In this document: positions 35,488 to 42,481 of the stretch, in pieces | How positions within the stretch are numbered: position 1 is the first letter of the stretch | Layout of the letters: the number at the start of each line of letters is the position of its first letter | Virus record (IMG/VR): IMGVR_UViG_3300035565_000044 | Coordinates: 1 to 64,000 of that record | Length of the DNA stretch: 64,000 nt | Reading direction: 5' to 3' (one strand) | Source of the DNA: a virus | Translations under genes and position numbers: made by a program | The notes under the pieces: model-generated | Seen by the model: only the letters and a program-made list of their open reading frames with translations | Database searches by the model: none | What the model was told of the DNA's origin: nothing

Positions 35488-35513
35488 ATATCCGTGAGGA
35501 ATATCCGTGAGGA
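35488..35513 (+). repeat. 13-bp tandem duplication at a start site
   Basis: ATATCCGTGAGGA occurs twice in direct tandem (35488-35500 and 35501-35513). The first copy supplies GAGGA as ribosome-binding site and the second the GTG start of the next gene. Confidence 0.75.
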
Positions 35514-35731
35514 CAGATTTATCTGAACTCTATCCTGCTGTCAAAGAGAAAATCATCCGTGTCAGATGGAAAAAAATGATAGCGGGCGCGGTATGGCAAA
35601 AACAGGGGAACCGCTGGCGTTGCGTTTTTAGCCCTCATGAACTAAGGTGGATGGCGAAGAGCACCCCAGAGCAAGCCAGGAGACGCCTGGAGGCCATGGG
35701 AGCTAAGTGGGAATGGTTAGAGCAGGATTGA
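35507..35731 (+). CDS. Small basic protein, possible nucleic-acid binding
   Basis: 74 aa from a GTG whose ribosome-binding site lies in a duplicated 13-mer. The sequence is rich in Lys, Arg and Trp (IRVRWKKMIAGAVWQKQGNRWRC), with a helix of STPEQARRRLEAMG near the end. Single Cys. No known family. It opens a plus-strand run of four small genes. Confidence 0.6.
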   Translation: MRTDLSELYPAVKEKIIRVRWKKMIAGAVWQKQGNRWRCVFSPHELRWMAKSTPEQARRRLEAMGAKWEWLEQD

Positions 35732-35734
35732 GAT

Positions 35735-35926
35735 ATGGGACGCCACAGGCCGAAAGACAGAAAGCATAAGGGCAGCAGCGAAACGCGGTATGAAGGCGAC
35801 CCGCGCGCTGTGCGTATTTATTTTGAAGATAGATCGAAGTACAAGGGCGCTATGATCTTGGCCGTGCGCCACAAAAATGGCGTAGGGCGTCCGCCAATGG
35901 TAAATATAAATGCGCGTGGTAAGTAA
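35735..35926 (+). CDS. Small basic protein
   Basis: 63 aa, strongly basic N-terminus (GRHRPKDRKHKGSSETRY) followed by a short alpha/beta part (AVRIYFEDRSKYKGAMILA). Lies three bases after the previous stop. No ribosome-binding site better than GAGAT. Function unknown. Confidence 0.45.
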   Translation: MGRHRPKDRKHKGSSETRYEGDPRAVRIYFEDRSKYKGAMILAVRHKNGVGRPPMVNINARGK

Positions 35927-35927
35927 G

Positions 35928-36176
35928 ATGGCATGGAATTATAGGGTAATGGAGTTCCCTGGAGACGAAGGTCATACTCTCTTGGGAATTCACGAAGTTT
36001 ATTATAACGAAGCTGGGGAGCCTAGGGCGTATTCTAAAGAACCAGTTCCAGTTGTGTGGGAAGGGTCAAATACCCCAGACGACATGAATGGCGGCAATGA
36101 TATCATCAATACGATGCTTGAGGCCATCAATAAGCCTATTCTAAAACCTTCAGACTTCCCTGATGGAAGTTACTGA
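35928..36176 (+). CDS. Conserved small phage protein (IHEVYY type)
   Basis: 82 aa from the second in-frame ATG, chosen because MAWNYRVMEF is the usual start of this family. The pattern WNYRV, then IHEVYYNEAGEPRAYSKEPVP and MLEAINKPIL near the end is a small domain of unknown function found widely in phages and bacteria. Its last codons overlap the next start. Confidence 0.65.
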   Translation: MAWNYRVMEFPGDEGHTLLGIHEVYYNEAGEPRAYSKEPVPVVWEGSNTPDDMNGGNDIINTMLEAINKPILKPSDFPDGSY

Positions 36177-36408
36177 GAAATATCTCTGGGTGGACACCGG
36201 CCATTATGCGGCCGTGTCCATCTGGGAGAAACGGGGCAAAGACGGAGAATGGGTTTGCACCTACGCCGAGCCCCTTATTGGTTGGATGAAGGGTACGCCA
36301 GGGCTCAAGGTGCGCGACCGTCTTGATGCTGCTGGGACGTTCTATGTGTGGTGTGATCCAACGGATCGGGGAATTGCTCTGGGAAGAGCTTTTCGAGCTG
36401 GCGGATAA
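36163..36408 (+). CDS. Small hypothetical protein
   Basis: 81 aa, starts within the end of the preceding gene with CTTCCCTG upstream. Trp- and Gly-rich alpha/beta sequence (YLWVDTGHYAAVSIWEKR, FYVWCDPTDRG). Its last third is antisense to a convergent small gene at 36305-36502. Function unknown. Confidence 0.5.
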   Translation: MEVTEKYLWVDTGHYAAVSIWEKRGKDGEWVCTYAEPLIGWMKGTPGLKVRDRLDAAGTFYVWCDPTDRGIALGRAFRAGG

Positions 36409-36502
36409 GGCCAAGCATCTCGTAGAAGTAGTTGTCTTCAGCAAACTCACCTATGAAACATTCACACGGATCACGCTTGCAGGTACAAACATGTTTCTCC
36501 AT
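36305..36502 (-). CDS. Small Cys-rich protein
   Basis: 65 aa, GGAGAAATTGTC before ATG. The N-terminus has CTCKRDPCEC, a possible metal-binding knuckle, followed by an acidic helix (EDNYFYEMLGLIRQLEKLF). The C-terminal 20 residues are antisense to the end of the 36163 gene. It heads the minus-strand group at 36305-38764 in orientation. Function unknown. Confidence 0.45.
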   Translation of the reverse strand: MEKHVCTCKRDPCECFIGEFAEDNYFYEMLGLIRQLEKLFPEQFPDPLDHTTHRTSQQHQDGRAP

Positions 36503-36583
36503 GACAATTTCTCCAATTTAATGGTTCTGGTGCTATTTATTATGTTGGCCATATTCGTTCTGGCTATCATGGCGCCAGTATAG
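36491..36583 (+). CDS. Possible 30-aa single-pass membrane peptide
   Basis: ATG at 36491 to TAG at 36583. The product is nearly all membrane helix (LMVLVLFIMLAIFVLAIM) with a short polar head (FLHDNFSN). The ribosome-binding site is weak and the first codons are antisense to the 36502 gene, so this is tentative. Confidence 0.3.
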   Translation: MFLHDNFSNLMVLVLFIMLAIFVLAIMAPV

Positions 36584-36627
36584 GAACCATGAGCGAGCTC
36601 CTAGGAAGTATGGGAACCATCATCAGC

Positions 36628-36900
36628 CTACGCGCCTCCCGTTTCAAACGGGATGCTGGAACCAAATAAGATATCAAGCTCTGCAACGCCATATCTCTTC
36701 TCCTGAATTGTCAGCCCATTCCACCCTCTTACCCACCGCCTTGGGTTTCCGCATCCTAGACAACTGCATATCTGCAAGTTATCTGCGGACCTTTGCACGC
36801 GCCACAGCAGGTTAGTGGGTTTAGACGTAGAGTTTTGCTTTATTATCCGTTCAGCTTTTCTGCGCATACGCTGTTTGTGGTGGCGCCTCAGGGCTCTCAT
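36628..36900 (-). CDS. Conserved small zinc-like protein
   Basis: 90 aa. A strongly basic N-terminus (RRHHKQRMRRKAERI) is followed by CSCLGCGNPRRW and LTIQEKRYG. This RRH...CSCxxCGNPR...LTxQE+R pattern belongs to a small family seen in many phage and bacterial genomes, unknown in function and presumed zinc or nucleic-acid binding. The start overlaps the gene at 36851 by 50 bases. Confidence 0.65.
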   Translation of the reverse strand: MRALRRHHKQRMRRKAERIIKQNSTSKPTNLLWRVQRSADNLQICSCLGCGNPRRWVRGWNGLTIQEKRYGVAELDILFGSSIPFETGGA

Positions 36901-37234
36901 TGATCCATTCCGTCATAACGTTGGTTGTCATGACGCGCCTCCCAGATCCTATTTTGAAGTAGGCGGGGGTTTCCACATTACGCCTTCCCCATAACTTTGG
37001 TACAATAATAATTTCATAACCCACCCATCCCTCGCGTTGAGCCGTTTGTAGGGCTAGGTGTACATTGGCGATAGAGAGGTGATGACCGTACATCCTCTCA
37101 AGCTCCCGTAATATGACCATAGACCGTTTTGAGCTAGTGTAGCTAAGGACGGATGGGAGGCTGTTGATGATATCATCTTGGTTAGGTCCACTGGAGACGG
37201 CCTTTATCATCCCTACTGCATCTTTCCAGCTCAT
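36851..37234 (-). CDS. Hypothetical protein, possible winged helix
   Basis: 127 aa from the ATG overlapping the VWA gene stop by one base, with CAGGAGAAT upstream. The middle (SYTSSKRSMVILRELERMYGHHLSIANVHLALQTAQREGWVGY) reads as a winged-helix fold, followed by a beta hairpin and TPAYFKIGSG. Co-translated with the VWA gene; may be a partner or regulator. Confidence 0.55.
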   Translation of the reverse strand: MSWKDAVGMIKAVSSGPNQDDIINSLPSVLSYTSSKRSMVILRELERMYGHHLSIANVHLALQTAQREGWVGYEIIIVPKLWGRRNVETPAYFKIGSGRRVMTTNVMTEWINESPEAPPQTAYAQKS

Positions 37235-38262
37235 TACATTCTCCTGACTAGAGTCCATATCATAAGTTTAGAGTTTATAGGAAGCTTACGATTATTGCTT
37301 GTACTCTGGATATATATCTCATAACCCCCATGGTCTCCAGGGGACAGGGATATGTTACCCTGATGCGGCAAACCAAGTAGGTCACGGGCAGCTATGCCGC
37401 TGTAGACGCTCCCTGTGGCTTTGTCCCTTATGCAGATAACCTTATGATCCTGAACAACTTTTTCGTATTTAACCAACTCATACAAAGAAGTTCCCTTACG
37501 GAAATCTCCAGTCTTATCCCTGCAAAAACTCTCTATGTTGTTCGGCACGTCAACAGGAATAATGCGCACTTCACTAGAGATATCCACCAGGGCCGCTTTA
37601 ACGTCCTCAGCCTTGACGTTCTTCAGGTTCGAGTAGAAGCTCGTGGTAGAGCGTCCGCCGCTGGCTCTGAGGCTGAAATACTCATTCACAGCCAAATCGT
37701 TGGCCGCTGTAGCCGCTTTGAAACCGCTCTCAGTCTGCACCCACTCCAGGATATTCCCTTCGTGGACGCCAAGCTTAACCAGAGCTGATTTATAGCCCTT
37801 GGGAACTCTAAAGACAAAGCTCCACCTATCCGTAGCGTGAAGACGCTCCATCTCGGAGGCCAGCCCTCTTTTCCATTTCTCTGACGAGCTGTTCTCTTGC
37901 CCATCAGTTGTAACCATAACAAGAAATGAAACGTCTAGACTATCAGCGTCTGGAACGCTAGACAATAGAGTTATAGCTTCTCCAACAGAGTCAAAAAGTG
38001 GAGTGCTGGCTCCATTGGTGATATATGATTTTTCCTCAATAGGTTTAAGAACGTGAACACTAGAGTTGATGTGTTCTCTAACAACCTTGCCCTCACCGGG
38101 GCCAATTCCGCACTTTATAGTGCTGACGATTGTGTCGATATTATTTATGGTTGCGGCGTTCTTTATAGACGCTATGTTAGCGTTATAATCGCGAGCGGCG
38201 GGGGCAGCTATCCGACCCATGGAATAGCTATGATCACGGATAAAGGCGATGTACTGCTTCAT
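37234..38262 (-). CDS. VWA-domain protein
   Basis: 342 aa, GAAAGGAAATAGC before ATG. A von Willebrand A domain starts at once, with MIDAS residues D10xS12xS14 (RDHSYSMG), Thr in STPLFDS and Asp in TTDGQENS. The C-terminal half (about 200-342) has no known domain and ends in beta-rich sequence. Phage VWA proteins of this form occur near AAA ATPases, and one (39235) lies a kilobase away on the same strand, beyond three tRNAs. Binding partner and role unknown. Confidence 0.75.
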   Translation of the reverse strand: MKQYIAFIRDHSYSMGRIAAPAARDYNANIASIKNAATINNIDTIVSTIKCGIGPGEGKVVREHINSSVHVLKPIEEKSYITNGASTPLFDSVGEAITLLSSVPDADSLDVSFLVMVTTDGQENSSSEKWKRGLASEMERLHATDRWSFVFRVPKGYKSALVKLGVHEGNILEWVQTESGFKAATAANDLAVNEYFSLRASGGRSTTSFYSNLKNVKAEDVKAALVDISSEVRIIPVDVPNNIESFCRDKTGDFRKGTSLYELVKYEKVVQDHKVICIRDKATGSVYSGIAARDLLGLPHQGNISLSPGDHGGYEIYIQSTSNNRKLPINSKLMIWTLVRRM

Positions 38263-38323
38263 GCTATTTCCTTTCTAGCAAAGACGCCGCCCAGAGCGGG
38301 GGCTCACTGGACGGCGTCAACTT

Positions 38324-38764
38324 CTACAACTTCTTTAGTACGTTAAGGATGCATCTGCCAGTATCAGCTCTTGTATGGGGATATGCGCCAAGGTTGTACT
38401 GGTCATCTGCATAAAGCCAATCGCACAACTTTTCGGTAAAAGCGGTTTTATCGTACACGCCTAGAGTGCTGCGTCCGTACTTGTAGGAGAGACGTCCAAT
38501 TTCACCGAAATCAGGGTCAACAAAACACTTGTGCTCAACTGAAACTCTGCTCTTACCTCTAATAAACGCATACGCTAAGAAAGAGCTACGCAACGCAGAC
38601 TTCACCACGCGTACTCTGTGATCGTGAAGGCCGAAGTTAAGTTCACTGCGTTTCTCATGATTTTTGAAACGCCCATGAACTGTGTATTTCTTTTCCTCAC
38701 ATCTAATGATGCGCGCCTCTTCAGAGAGGCTTTTTATTTTAATCTTAAGATAAACTTTAGACAT
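38324..38764 (-). CDS. Hypothetical conserved phage protein
   Basis: 146 aa with AGGAGAAACG before ATG. It opens with strongly alternating SKVYLKIKIKSLSEEARIIR and contains basic segments (EEKKYTVHGRFKNHEKR) and a KYGRSTLGVYDKTAFTEKL region. I recognise the general pattern from phage genomes but know no function. It is upstream of the VWA gene in the same orientation, 61 bases away. Confidence 0.6.
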   Translation of the reverse strand: MSKVYLKIKIKSLSEEARIIRCEEKKYTVHGRFKNHEKRSELNFGLHDHRVRVVKSALRSSFLAYAFIRGKSRVSVEHKCFVDPDFGEIGRLSYKYGRSTLGVYDKTAFTEKLCDWLYADDQYNLGAYPHTRADTGRCILNVLKKL

Positions 38765-38781
38765 TCGTTTCTCCTGATGTT

Positions 38782-38797
38782 TGTTTCACGTGGAACA
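38782..38797. promoter_or_regulatory. parS-like palindrome 7 (best match)
   Basis: TGTTTCACGTGGAACA, the exact reverse complement of the Bacillus-type parS consensus TGTTCCACGTGAAACA. Intergenic, 18 bases upstream of the gene starting at 38764. Confidence 0.75.
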
Positions 38798-38858
38798 TGA
38801 AAGCAAATACAGGAGGTGGACGAGGTGCATATTCACGTCATTGAATGTTTCCTAAAGT

Positions 38859-38934
38859 TGGTAGCGGGAGCCAGATTCGAACTGACGACCTCCTGGTTAT
38901 GAGCCAGACGGGCTTACCTCTGCCCTATCCCGCA
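38859..38934 (-). tRNA. tRNA-Met (CAT)
   Basis: 76 nt including encoded CCA. Acceptor 6 pairs plus a T-T mismatch at 1-72, D-arm GGGC/GCCC, anticodon loop CTCATAA on a 5-pair stem, variable loop AGGTC, T-loop TTCGAAT. The unpaired 1-72 position recalls initiator tRNAs, though the three GC pairs of the initiator anticodon stem are not complete. Confidence 0.9.
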
Positions 38935-38938
38935 TTAT

Positions 38939-39025
38939 TGGTCACGGACTGCGGACTTGAACCGAAGACTTCCACCTAATAGATTGCTCTAGGGCGGTGG
39001 CGTTCTACCATTAAACTACCCGCAA
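38939..39025 (-). tRNA. tRNA-like gene with oversized anticodon loop
   Basis: 87 nt in tandem with the two normal tRNAs and ending in encoded CCA. D-arm (GTTT/GAAC, loop with GG) and T-loop (TTCAAGT) are standard; the acceptor pairs with several wobbles. The anticodon stem CCACC/GGTGG is perfect but its loop is 19 bases and contains a 4-bp mini-hairpin with a GCAA loop. The anticodon cannot be assigned. Either a degenerate tRNA, an unusual intron-bearing one, or a decoy. Confidence 0.6.
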
Positions 39026-39028
39026 CAA

Positions 39029-39100
39029 TGGCGCTCCTACACAGGATCGAACTGTGATTTTCAGGATTGAAAGCCTTATCCCTCACCAGAGGATAGGAGC
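39029..39100 (-). tRNA. tRNA-Glu (TTC)
   Basis: 72 nt with G73 and encoded CCA. Acceptor stem 7 perfect pairs, anticodon loop CTTTCAA, T-arm CACAG/CTGTG perfect. The D-loop is only four bases (GGTG), shorter than usual, and the anticodon stem has one mismatch. Confidence 0.85.
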
Positions 39101-39107
39101 ATATACT

Positions 39108-39162
39108 ACTCGTTACGTCACGTCAAGTTACGGGGCAAAGCGTCAAGACACGATACGATGCA
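39108..39162. repeat. Pentamer-phased repeat array E
   Basis: Eleven 5-base units in phase (ACTCG, TTACG, TCACG, TCAAG, TTACG, ACACG, ATACG), starting 8 bases upstream of the tRNA cluster and reading toward it. Confidence 0.75.
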
Positions 39163-39176
39163 TCATGGAAACATAA

Positions 39177-39242
39177 TACTAGAGGGAAATGGATGGGGTC
39201 CACTCCCCTCTAGTACGGCCACGGTTCTCTACAGTTAGAGAA
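39177..39242 (-). other. Two hairpins downstream of the AAA gene
   Basis: A perfect 10-bp inverted repeat (39177-39186 with 39206-39215) and a second 8-bp hairpin covering the AAA stop codon (39223-39242). Neither has a T run; they may protect the mRNA end or form an inefficient terminator. Confidence 0.5.
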
Positions 39243-40875
39243 CGTGATGGGCAATCTTCTCTACTATTTCCTTCAATGCCTTGAGCTCGTCATCTACGTT
39301 CGAGCTCTTATCGAGCATGGCTGTAAACTGACGACCAGCATGCTGATTAGGAGACACAGTCTCCGCATCACCGCCACTGGCGAACTCATGATGATGCTTC
39401 ATTCCGATAGCTGCATCAGCAATGTCTTGACCGATCAGTACAGAACGACCATCCATGATAGCGCTCAGCTTGGCGGACTTGCAAACCTCAGCAATAGTAG
39501 CTGGAGTGAAGCTATTCATGATGCGAACTGCGTCAGAAATATCTTCACCATTCCCCAGAAGTTCACCAGAGAACGCCCGGATCATACGATCCATGGTCTT
39601 GGCGTCAGGCAAGCTAACGTTGACGATAACGTCGAGACGCCCAGCGCGCCGAACAGCAGGTGTGATCTTTTCAGCGTGGTTCGTTGTAAATACGCTGATA
39701 ATCTGGTCATTCTTGCTCAAAACGCCGTCAAGCGTATTGAGAAGATCGTTCGTCAAATCTTGACCACGGTCATTCGTAACGCGGTCAATGTCTTCAACAA
39801 ATACAAGGCAAGGCTGGAAACGCTTGGCAAACTCCAGGGTTTCACGAAGACCCTTAGGGTTATCAACCAGAATGAAAGTCCAACCGTTCTGCACAGCAAG
39901 GGCGGCGGCGGCGCGTCCGGTAAGAGACTTACCCATGCCGTATTTGCTGCTGAGAAGAACCTTGCGGCTCAAACTAATTCCAGCCTTAACGCACTCAACG
40001 CGCTTACGGATTGGAGTGAAGAGAGACATATTCAACAGACGAGTAACGTCTTCGTTGAAAATCAAATCATCAACACTGATGCCGCTAACGTCAATAAACT
40101 TGGGCTCGCTTCCCTCGATAATGTTACCATTACCGTTGATGGAAAGGCGCAACGCCTTGGCCTTGTAGATAGACTCGCTGGCGATAAGCTTTTTCGTAAG
40201 AGCGATGAGGTCAAGAACGGCCTTGCGGTCCTTCGTCTTAACTTCAGCGTTCACATAGAATGAAAACTTTCCTGTACGACGATCCCTATCAAATCCAGTA
40301 GTGACGTTTCCGTCAATGCCAGGGAGATCGTAACGTCCAACCGGAACCATCACAGAGTCTTCTGGCTTATGGCTCAACTGCACGGTGCGCCATTCAGGCT
40401 TAACCTTGACAGGTCCGAAGAAACCCTGGACAGTGTACGACTTAACGTCGCTAAGGTGATAAGTCTGACGCAGAGCCTTCACGAACGCCACAGCGGCGTC
40501 ATAGGGATATGCGTCAAAATACTCTTCAACTTCACACTCTTCGTTCTGCGCCCTAGCATGGTCAGCGAGAATCTTGGATGCGGCTTCCGAGGTCATCTTA
40601 ATCGGAAGTCCAGGAAGCGTAATGCCCTTGCTGTCCATGTCATGGACGATAGCAGGTTCAACCTTGTTCCACAGCATTTCCGCAAATACAGCCTTATCGC
40701 TGTCGGGAAGAGCGTCGTAAAAAGCGCTGGCGTCAGTGTGGACGCCGTTGGCGTGTCCATTAGAAAATGAATTTGCCGCAGAGGCCATAGTATTAATGTT
40801 TGCCACTCCAACTTTCCTTTCGTTACCGTACTTCTTATTCAGTCTTTCAATGATCTGAGCGTCGGTTTCAGCCAT
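39235..40875 (-). CDS. AAA-family ATPase
   Basis: 546 aa, AGGAGAAAGTGATCC before ATG. The N-terminal 280 residues are a unique alpha/beta region. The AAA core follows: Walker A variant SSKYGMGKS (about 311-319, first Gly replaced by Ser), Walker B LVFVEDID (about 358), sensor 1 FTTNH, and the AAA-specific RRAGRLD arginine-finger element. This is the classical AAA type (FtsH, spastin, BCS1) rather than a DNA-helicase AAA. Probable remodelling of a protein target. Ends in a short coiled coil (NVDDELKALKEIVEKI). Confidence 0.8.
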   Translation of the reverse strand: MAETDAQIIERLNKKYGNERKVGVANINTMASAANSFSNGHANGVHTDASAFYDALPDSDKAVFAEMLWNKVEPAIVHDMDSKGITLPGLPIKMTSEAASKILADHARAQNEECEVEEYFDAYPYDAAVAFVKALRQTYHLSDVKSYTVQGFFGPVKVKPEWRTVQLSHKPEDSVMVPVGRYDLPGIDGNVTTGFDRDRRTGKFSFYVNAEVKTKDRKAVLDLIALTKKLIASESIYKAKALRLSINGNGNIIEGSEPKFIDVSGISVDDLIFNEDVTRLLNMSLFTPIRKRVECVKAGISLSRKVLLSSKYGMGKSLTGRAAAALAVQNGWTFILVDNPKGLRETLEFAKRFQPCLVFVEDIDRVTNDRGQDLTNDLLNTLDGVLSKNDQIISVFTTNHAEKITPAVRRAGRLDVIVNVSLPDAKTMDRMIRAFSGELLGNGEDISDAVRIMNSFTPATIAEVCKSAKLSAIMDGRSVLIGQDIADAAIGMKHHHEFASGGDAETVSPNQHAGRQFTAMLDKSSNVDDELKALKEIVEKIAHHVL

Positions 40876-40950
40876 GGATCACTTTCTCCTCTTGTCTATC
40901 CGAACCGGATGCTTTCGTCAACCACTAATTTGCAGAAAATTCGTTAATAA

Positions 40951-41304
40951 TTAGTTAACATGAGCCATTGGCGGCGGAGCTAACCAGAACCCTGTTTCCT
41001 CCATAAAATTGTCCCGCTGCTCAAGCGTCGCATGACAACGGACCAGGACAGCGCACTGTTTATATCTAGCATCAAATGCGTAAACTCTGCTGATGCCCAT
41101 CCTATGGCGCAAGGCGGCCTCGAAAAACGTTCCTAGGCTTGCCTTAGACAGATTGAGAGACCTATGCGGCCTCCCGTCTCTGGGGTATTCTCCAGCGTCC
41201 CAAGGGAATTGGCCATAGACGTTTGGATTGTATTTGTTTCCAATCTCTATGGCTCTTTCGATTTCGGCGCTGAATTTCTTATTTAAAGTTTCTTGAATGG
41301 ACAT
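40951..41304 (-). CDS. Hypothetical protein
   Basis: 117 aa, starts 2 bases from pentamer array F with no clear ribosome-binding site, so translation may depend on the array region or be leaderless. Helical N-terminus (IQETLNKKFSAEIERAIEIG), then RSLNLSKASLGTFFEAALRHRMGISRVYAFDARYKQCAVLVRC and a Pro-rich end. No family recognised. Confidence 0.5.
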   Translation of the reverse strand: MSIQETLNKKFSAEIERAIEIGNKYNPNVYGQFPWDAGEYPRDGRPHRSLNLSKASLGTFFEAALRHRMGISRVYAFDARYKQCAVLVRCHATLEQRDNFMEETGFWLAPPPMAHVN

Positions 41305-41305
41305 A

Positions 41306-41365
41306 AGACGTTGCGTTATGTTGTGATGCGAGACGTAACGGCGAGTTACGATACGACGTGGTGTT
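41306..41365. repeat. Pentamer-phased repeat array F
   Basis: Twelve 5-base units in phase (AGACG, TTGCG, TTATG, ATGCG, TAACG, TTACG, ATACG), directly upstream of the 41304 start and overlapping the stop of the next minus gene. Confidence 0.75.
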
Positions 41366-41642
41366 ACTCAGGCGGGCGCCATCCTTCTTTGGTAAGCGCC
41401 GCCATAGCCAATCTAGCGTACTCTTCAGCTAAAACTCTACATCCATCAATGACATCTTCACCACGGTAATGGATATCTGGCCTGGACCTTGGGCATAATT
41501 CGCATGTTTTCTTATCTCCAATCTGTCCATTGTTGCGGCATAAATGCCTACACATGGTCCAGGTTAAGAGATCACTCGGGCGTGGTTGCCTGCACATGTC
41601 CCGGATCGTTATCGGGATGAATTCCTCTTTCGTCTTCGTCAT
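41364..41642 (-). CDS. Small Cys-rich protein
   Basis: 92 aa from the ATG preceded by AAGGAATATC. Contains spaced Cys residues (MCRQPRP, MCRHLCRNNGQIGDKKTCELC) that could bind zinc, followed by a helix (GCRVLAEEYARLAMAALTKEGW). It overlaps the upstream gene by 71 bases. Function unknown. Confidence 0.6.
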   Translation of the reverse strand: MTKTKEEFIPITIRDMCRQPRPSDLLTWTMCRHLCRNNGQIGDKKTCELCPRSRPDIHYRGEDVIDGCRVLAEEYARLAMAALTKEGWRPPE

Positions 41643-41802
41643 TGAGATATTCCTCAAGGATAACAATACCTTTACGTAGAGAAGCGGCGGCTACGTCTGT
41701 TTTGCAGCCGTTGAATGTAGAACCACGCCCACACTGAGATAGCATGGTGGCTAATTTTCTAATTTTGGTTAAATCTTCTTGAGAGAAGTGGCTTTGCGGC
41801 AT
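41572..41802 (-). CDS. Small hypothetical protein
   Basis: 76 aa from ATG 41802; its ribosome-binding site GTGGAAC is the arm of parS-like site 8. Helical N-terminus (FSQEDLTKIRKLATMLSQCG), then ASLRKGIVILEEYLNDEDE, and a His/Asp-rich tail. Function unknown. Regulation may be tied to array G and the palindrome just upstream. Confidence 0.5.
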   Translation of the reverse strand: MPQSHFSQEDLTKIRKLATMLSQCGRGSTFNGCKTDVAAASLRKGIVILEEYLNDEDERGIHPDNDPGHVQATTPE

Positions 41803-41803
41803 T

Positions 41804-41819
41804 TGTTCCACGTGAAAAT
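41804..41819. promoter_or_regulatory. parS-like palindrome 8
   Basis: TGTTCCACGTGAAAAT, 13 of 16 matches; overlaps the ribosome-binding site of the 41802 gene and runs directly into array G. Confidence 0.55.
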
Positions 41820-41882
41820 ACGTTGCGTTATGATGCGGAGAGATACGATGCGCCACGTGACGTCAAGTTGCGCTGCGTCATC
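41818..41882. repeat. Pentamer-phased repeat array G
   Basis: Thirteen 5-base units in phase (ATACG, TTGCG, TTATG, ATGCG, CCACG, TGACG, TTGCG, CTGCG), joined to parS-like site 8. Confidence 0.8.
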
Positions 41883-41974
41883 CGATTCAGATAGTCCACC
41901 TAGCGGGAGGAGTCAACCCTCAAAAATTGTCCACACCCCCTTTCAAAAAAAGTCCAACATGTTACGTTTTCGTA

Positions 41975-42003
41975 TTGACTTCCAACCGGGCGCGTTGTAA
42001 AAT
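41975..42003 (+). promoter_or_regulatory. Sigma70-like promoter of the replication block
   Basis: TTGACT at 41975-41980, a 17-base spacer, and TAAAAT at 41998-42003. Transcription would start near 42010, giving a 470-base leader before dnaB. This is one of the best promoters in the window. Confidence 0.75.
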
Positions 42004-42009
42004 TTTTAC

Positions 42010-42481
42010 TATGCTGCTATTGGCAGGCCCAGACAGAGATAACTCCCTAAAATCGAAGAATATCGCAACCAGATAGGTGAAAACCTTCCTGGTTTTCCGT
42101 GTTTATCACTCATTTGGTTAAAAATCGATGCCAGGACAGAATGTATGGATTGCTTCCATTTTTTCTGAAGCAAACGGCCATGCGCAGAATCATCTAGACT
42201 TCGGCGCCGCGAATCGTTTAAGGTCCGGAAACGAACAAAGGCCGGTGCTCCCTGAGAAAGAGCAACCGGCCTTCAAAAAGCATAAATCTGAACAGTGCCC
42301 CTCGCAAGAGCAATTCAGAAAGGAACTTTAGAAACCAAGCTTGGGCTATCTAGCTTCAGCTAAAGGCGGCTTTTGCCGTTCCAGGCGCCAACTTTACTTC
42401 TGGCGTCAACCAATGTCCGCTCCGAACGCGTCAGGTCGCCTTGACGTGTAACGGACCTATGCGCTCCAGTCAAGGAAAAAT
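42010..42481 (+). other. Long structured leader of dnaB
   Basis: No convincing gene lies here; an ORF at 42128-42331 lacks a ribosome-binding site. Hairpins seen: GAAAACC/GGTTTTC at 42079-42097; a 12-pair stem at 42238-42273 (GGCCGG arms); and three smaller ones between 42360 and 42475, including a CGTCAGG/CCTTGACG stem. The leader could contain an attenuator, a small RNA or a replication origin. Confidence 0.5.

Noticed and set aside
36589-36669. 26-aa plus ORF MSELLGSMGTIISLRASRF
   Set aside because: AGGAACC precedes it, but it is very short and overlaps the end of the better supported minus gene at 36628.
39244-40263. 339-aa plus-strand ORF opposite the AAA ATPase
   Set aside because: Antisense to a gene with clear AAA motifs; no ribosome-binding site and no recognisable domain.
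42128-42331. 67-aa plus ORF in the dnaB leader
   Set aside because: No ribosome-binding site, unusual composition, and the region is dominated by hairpins.
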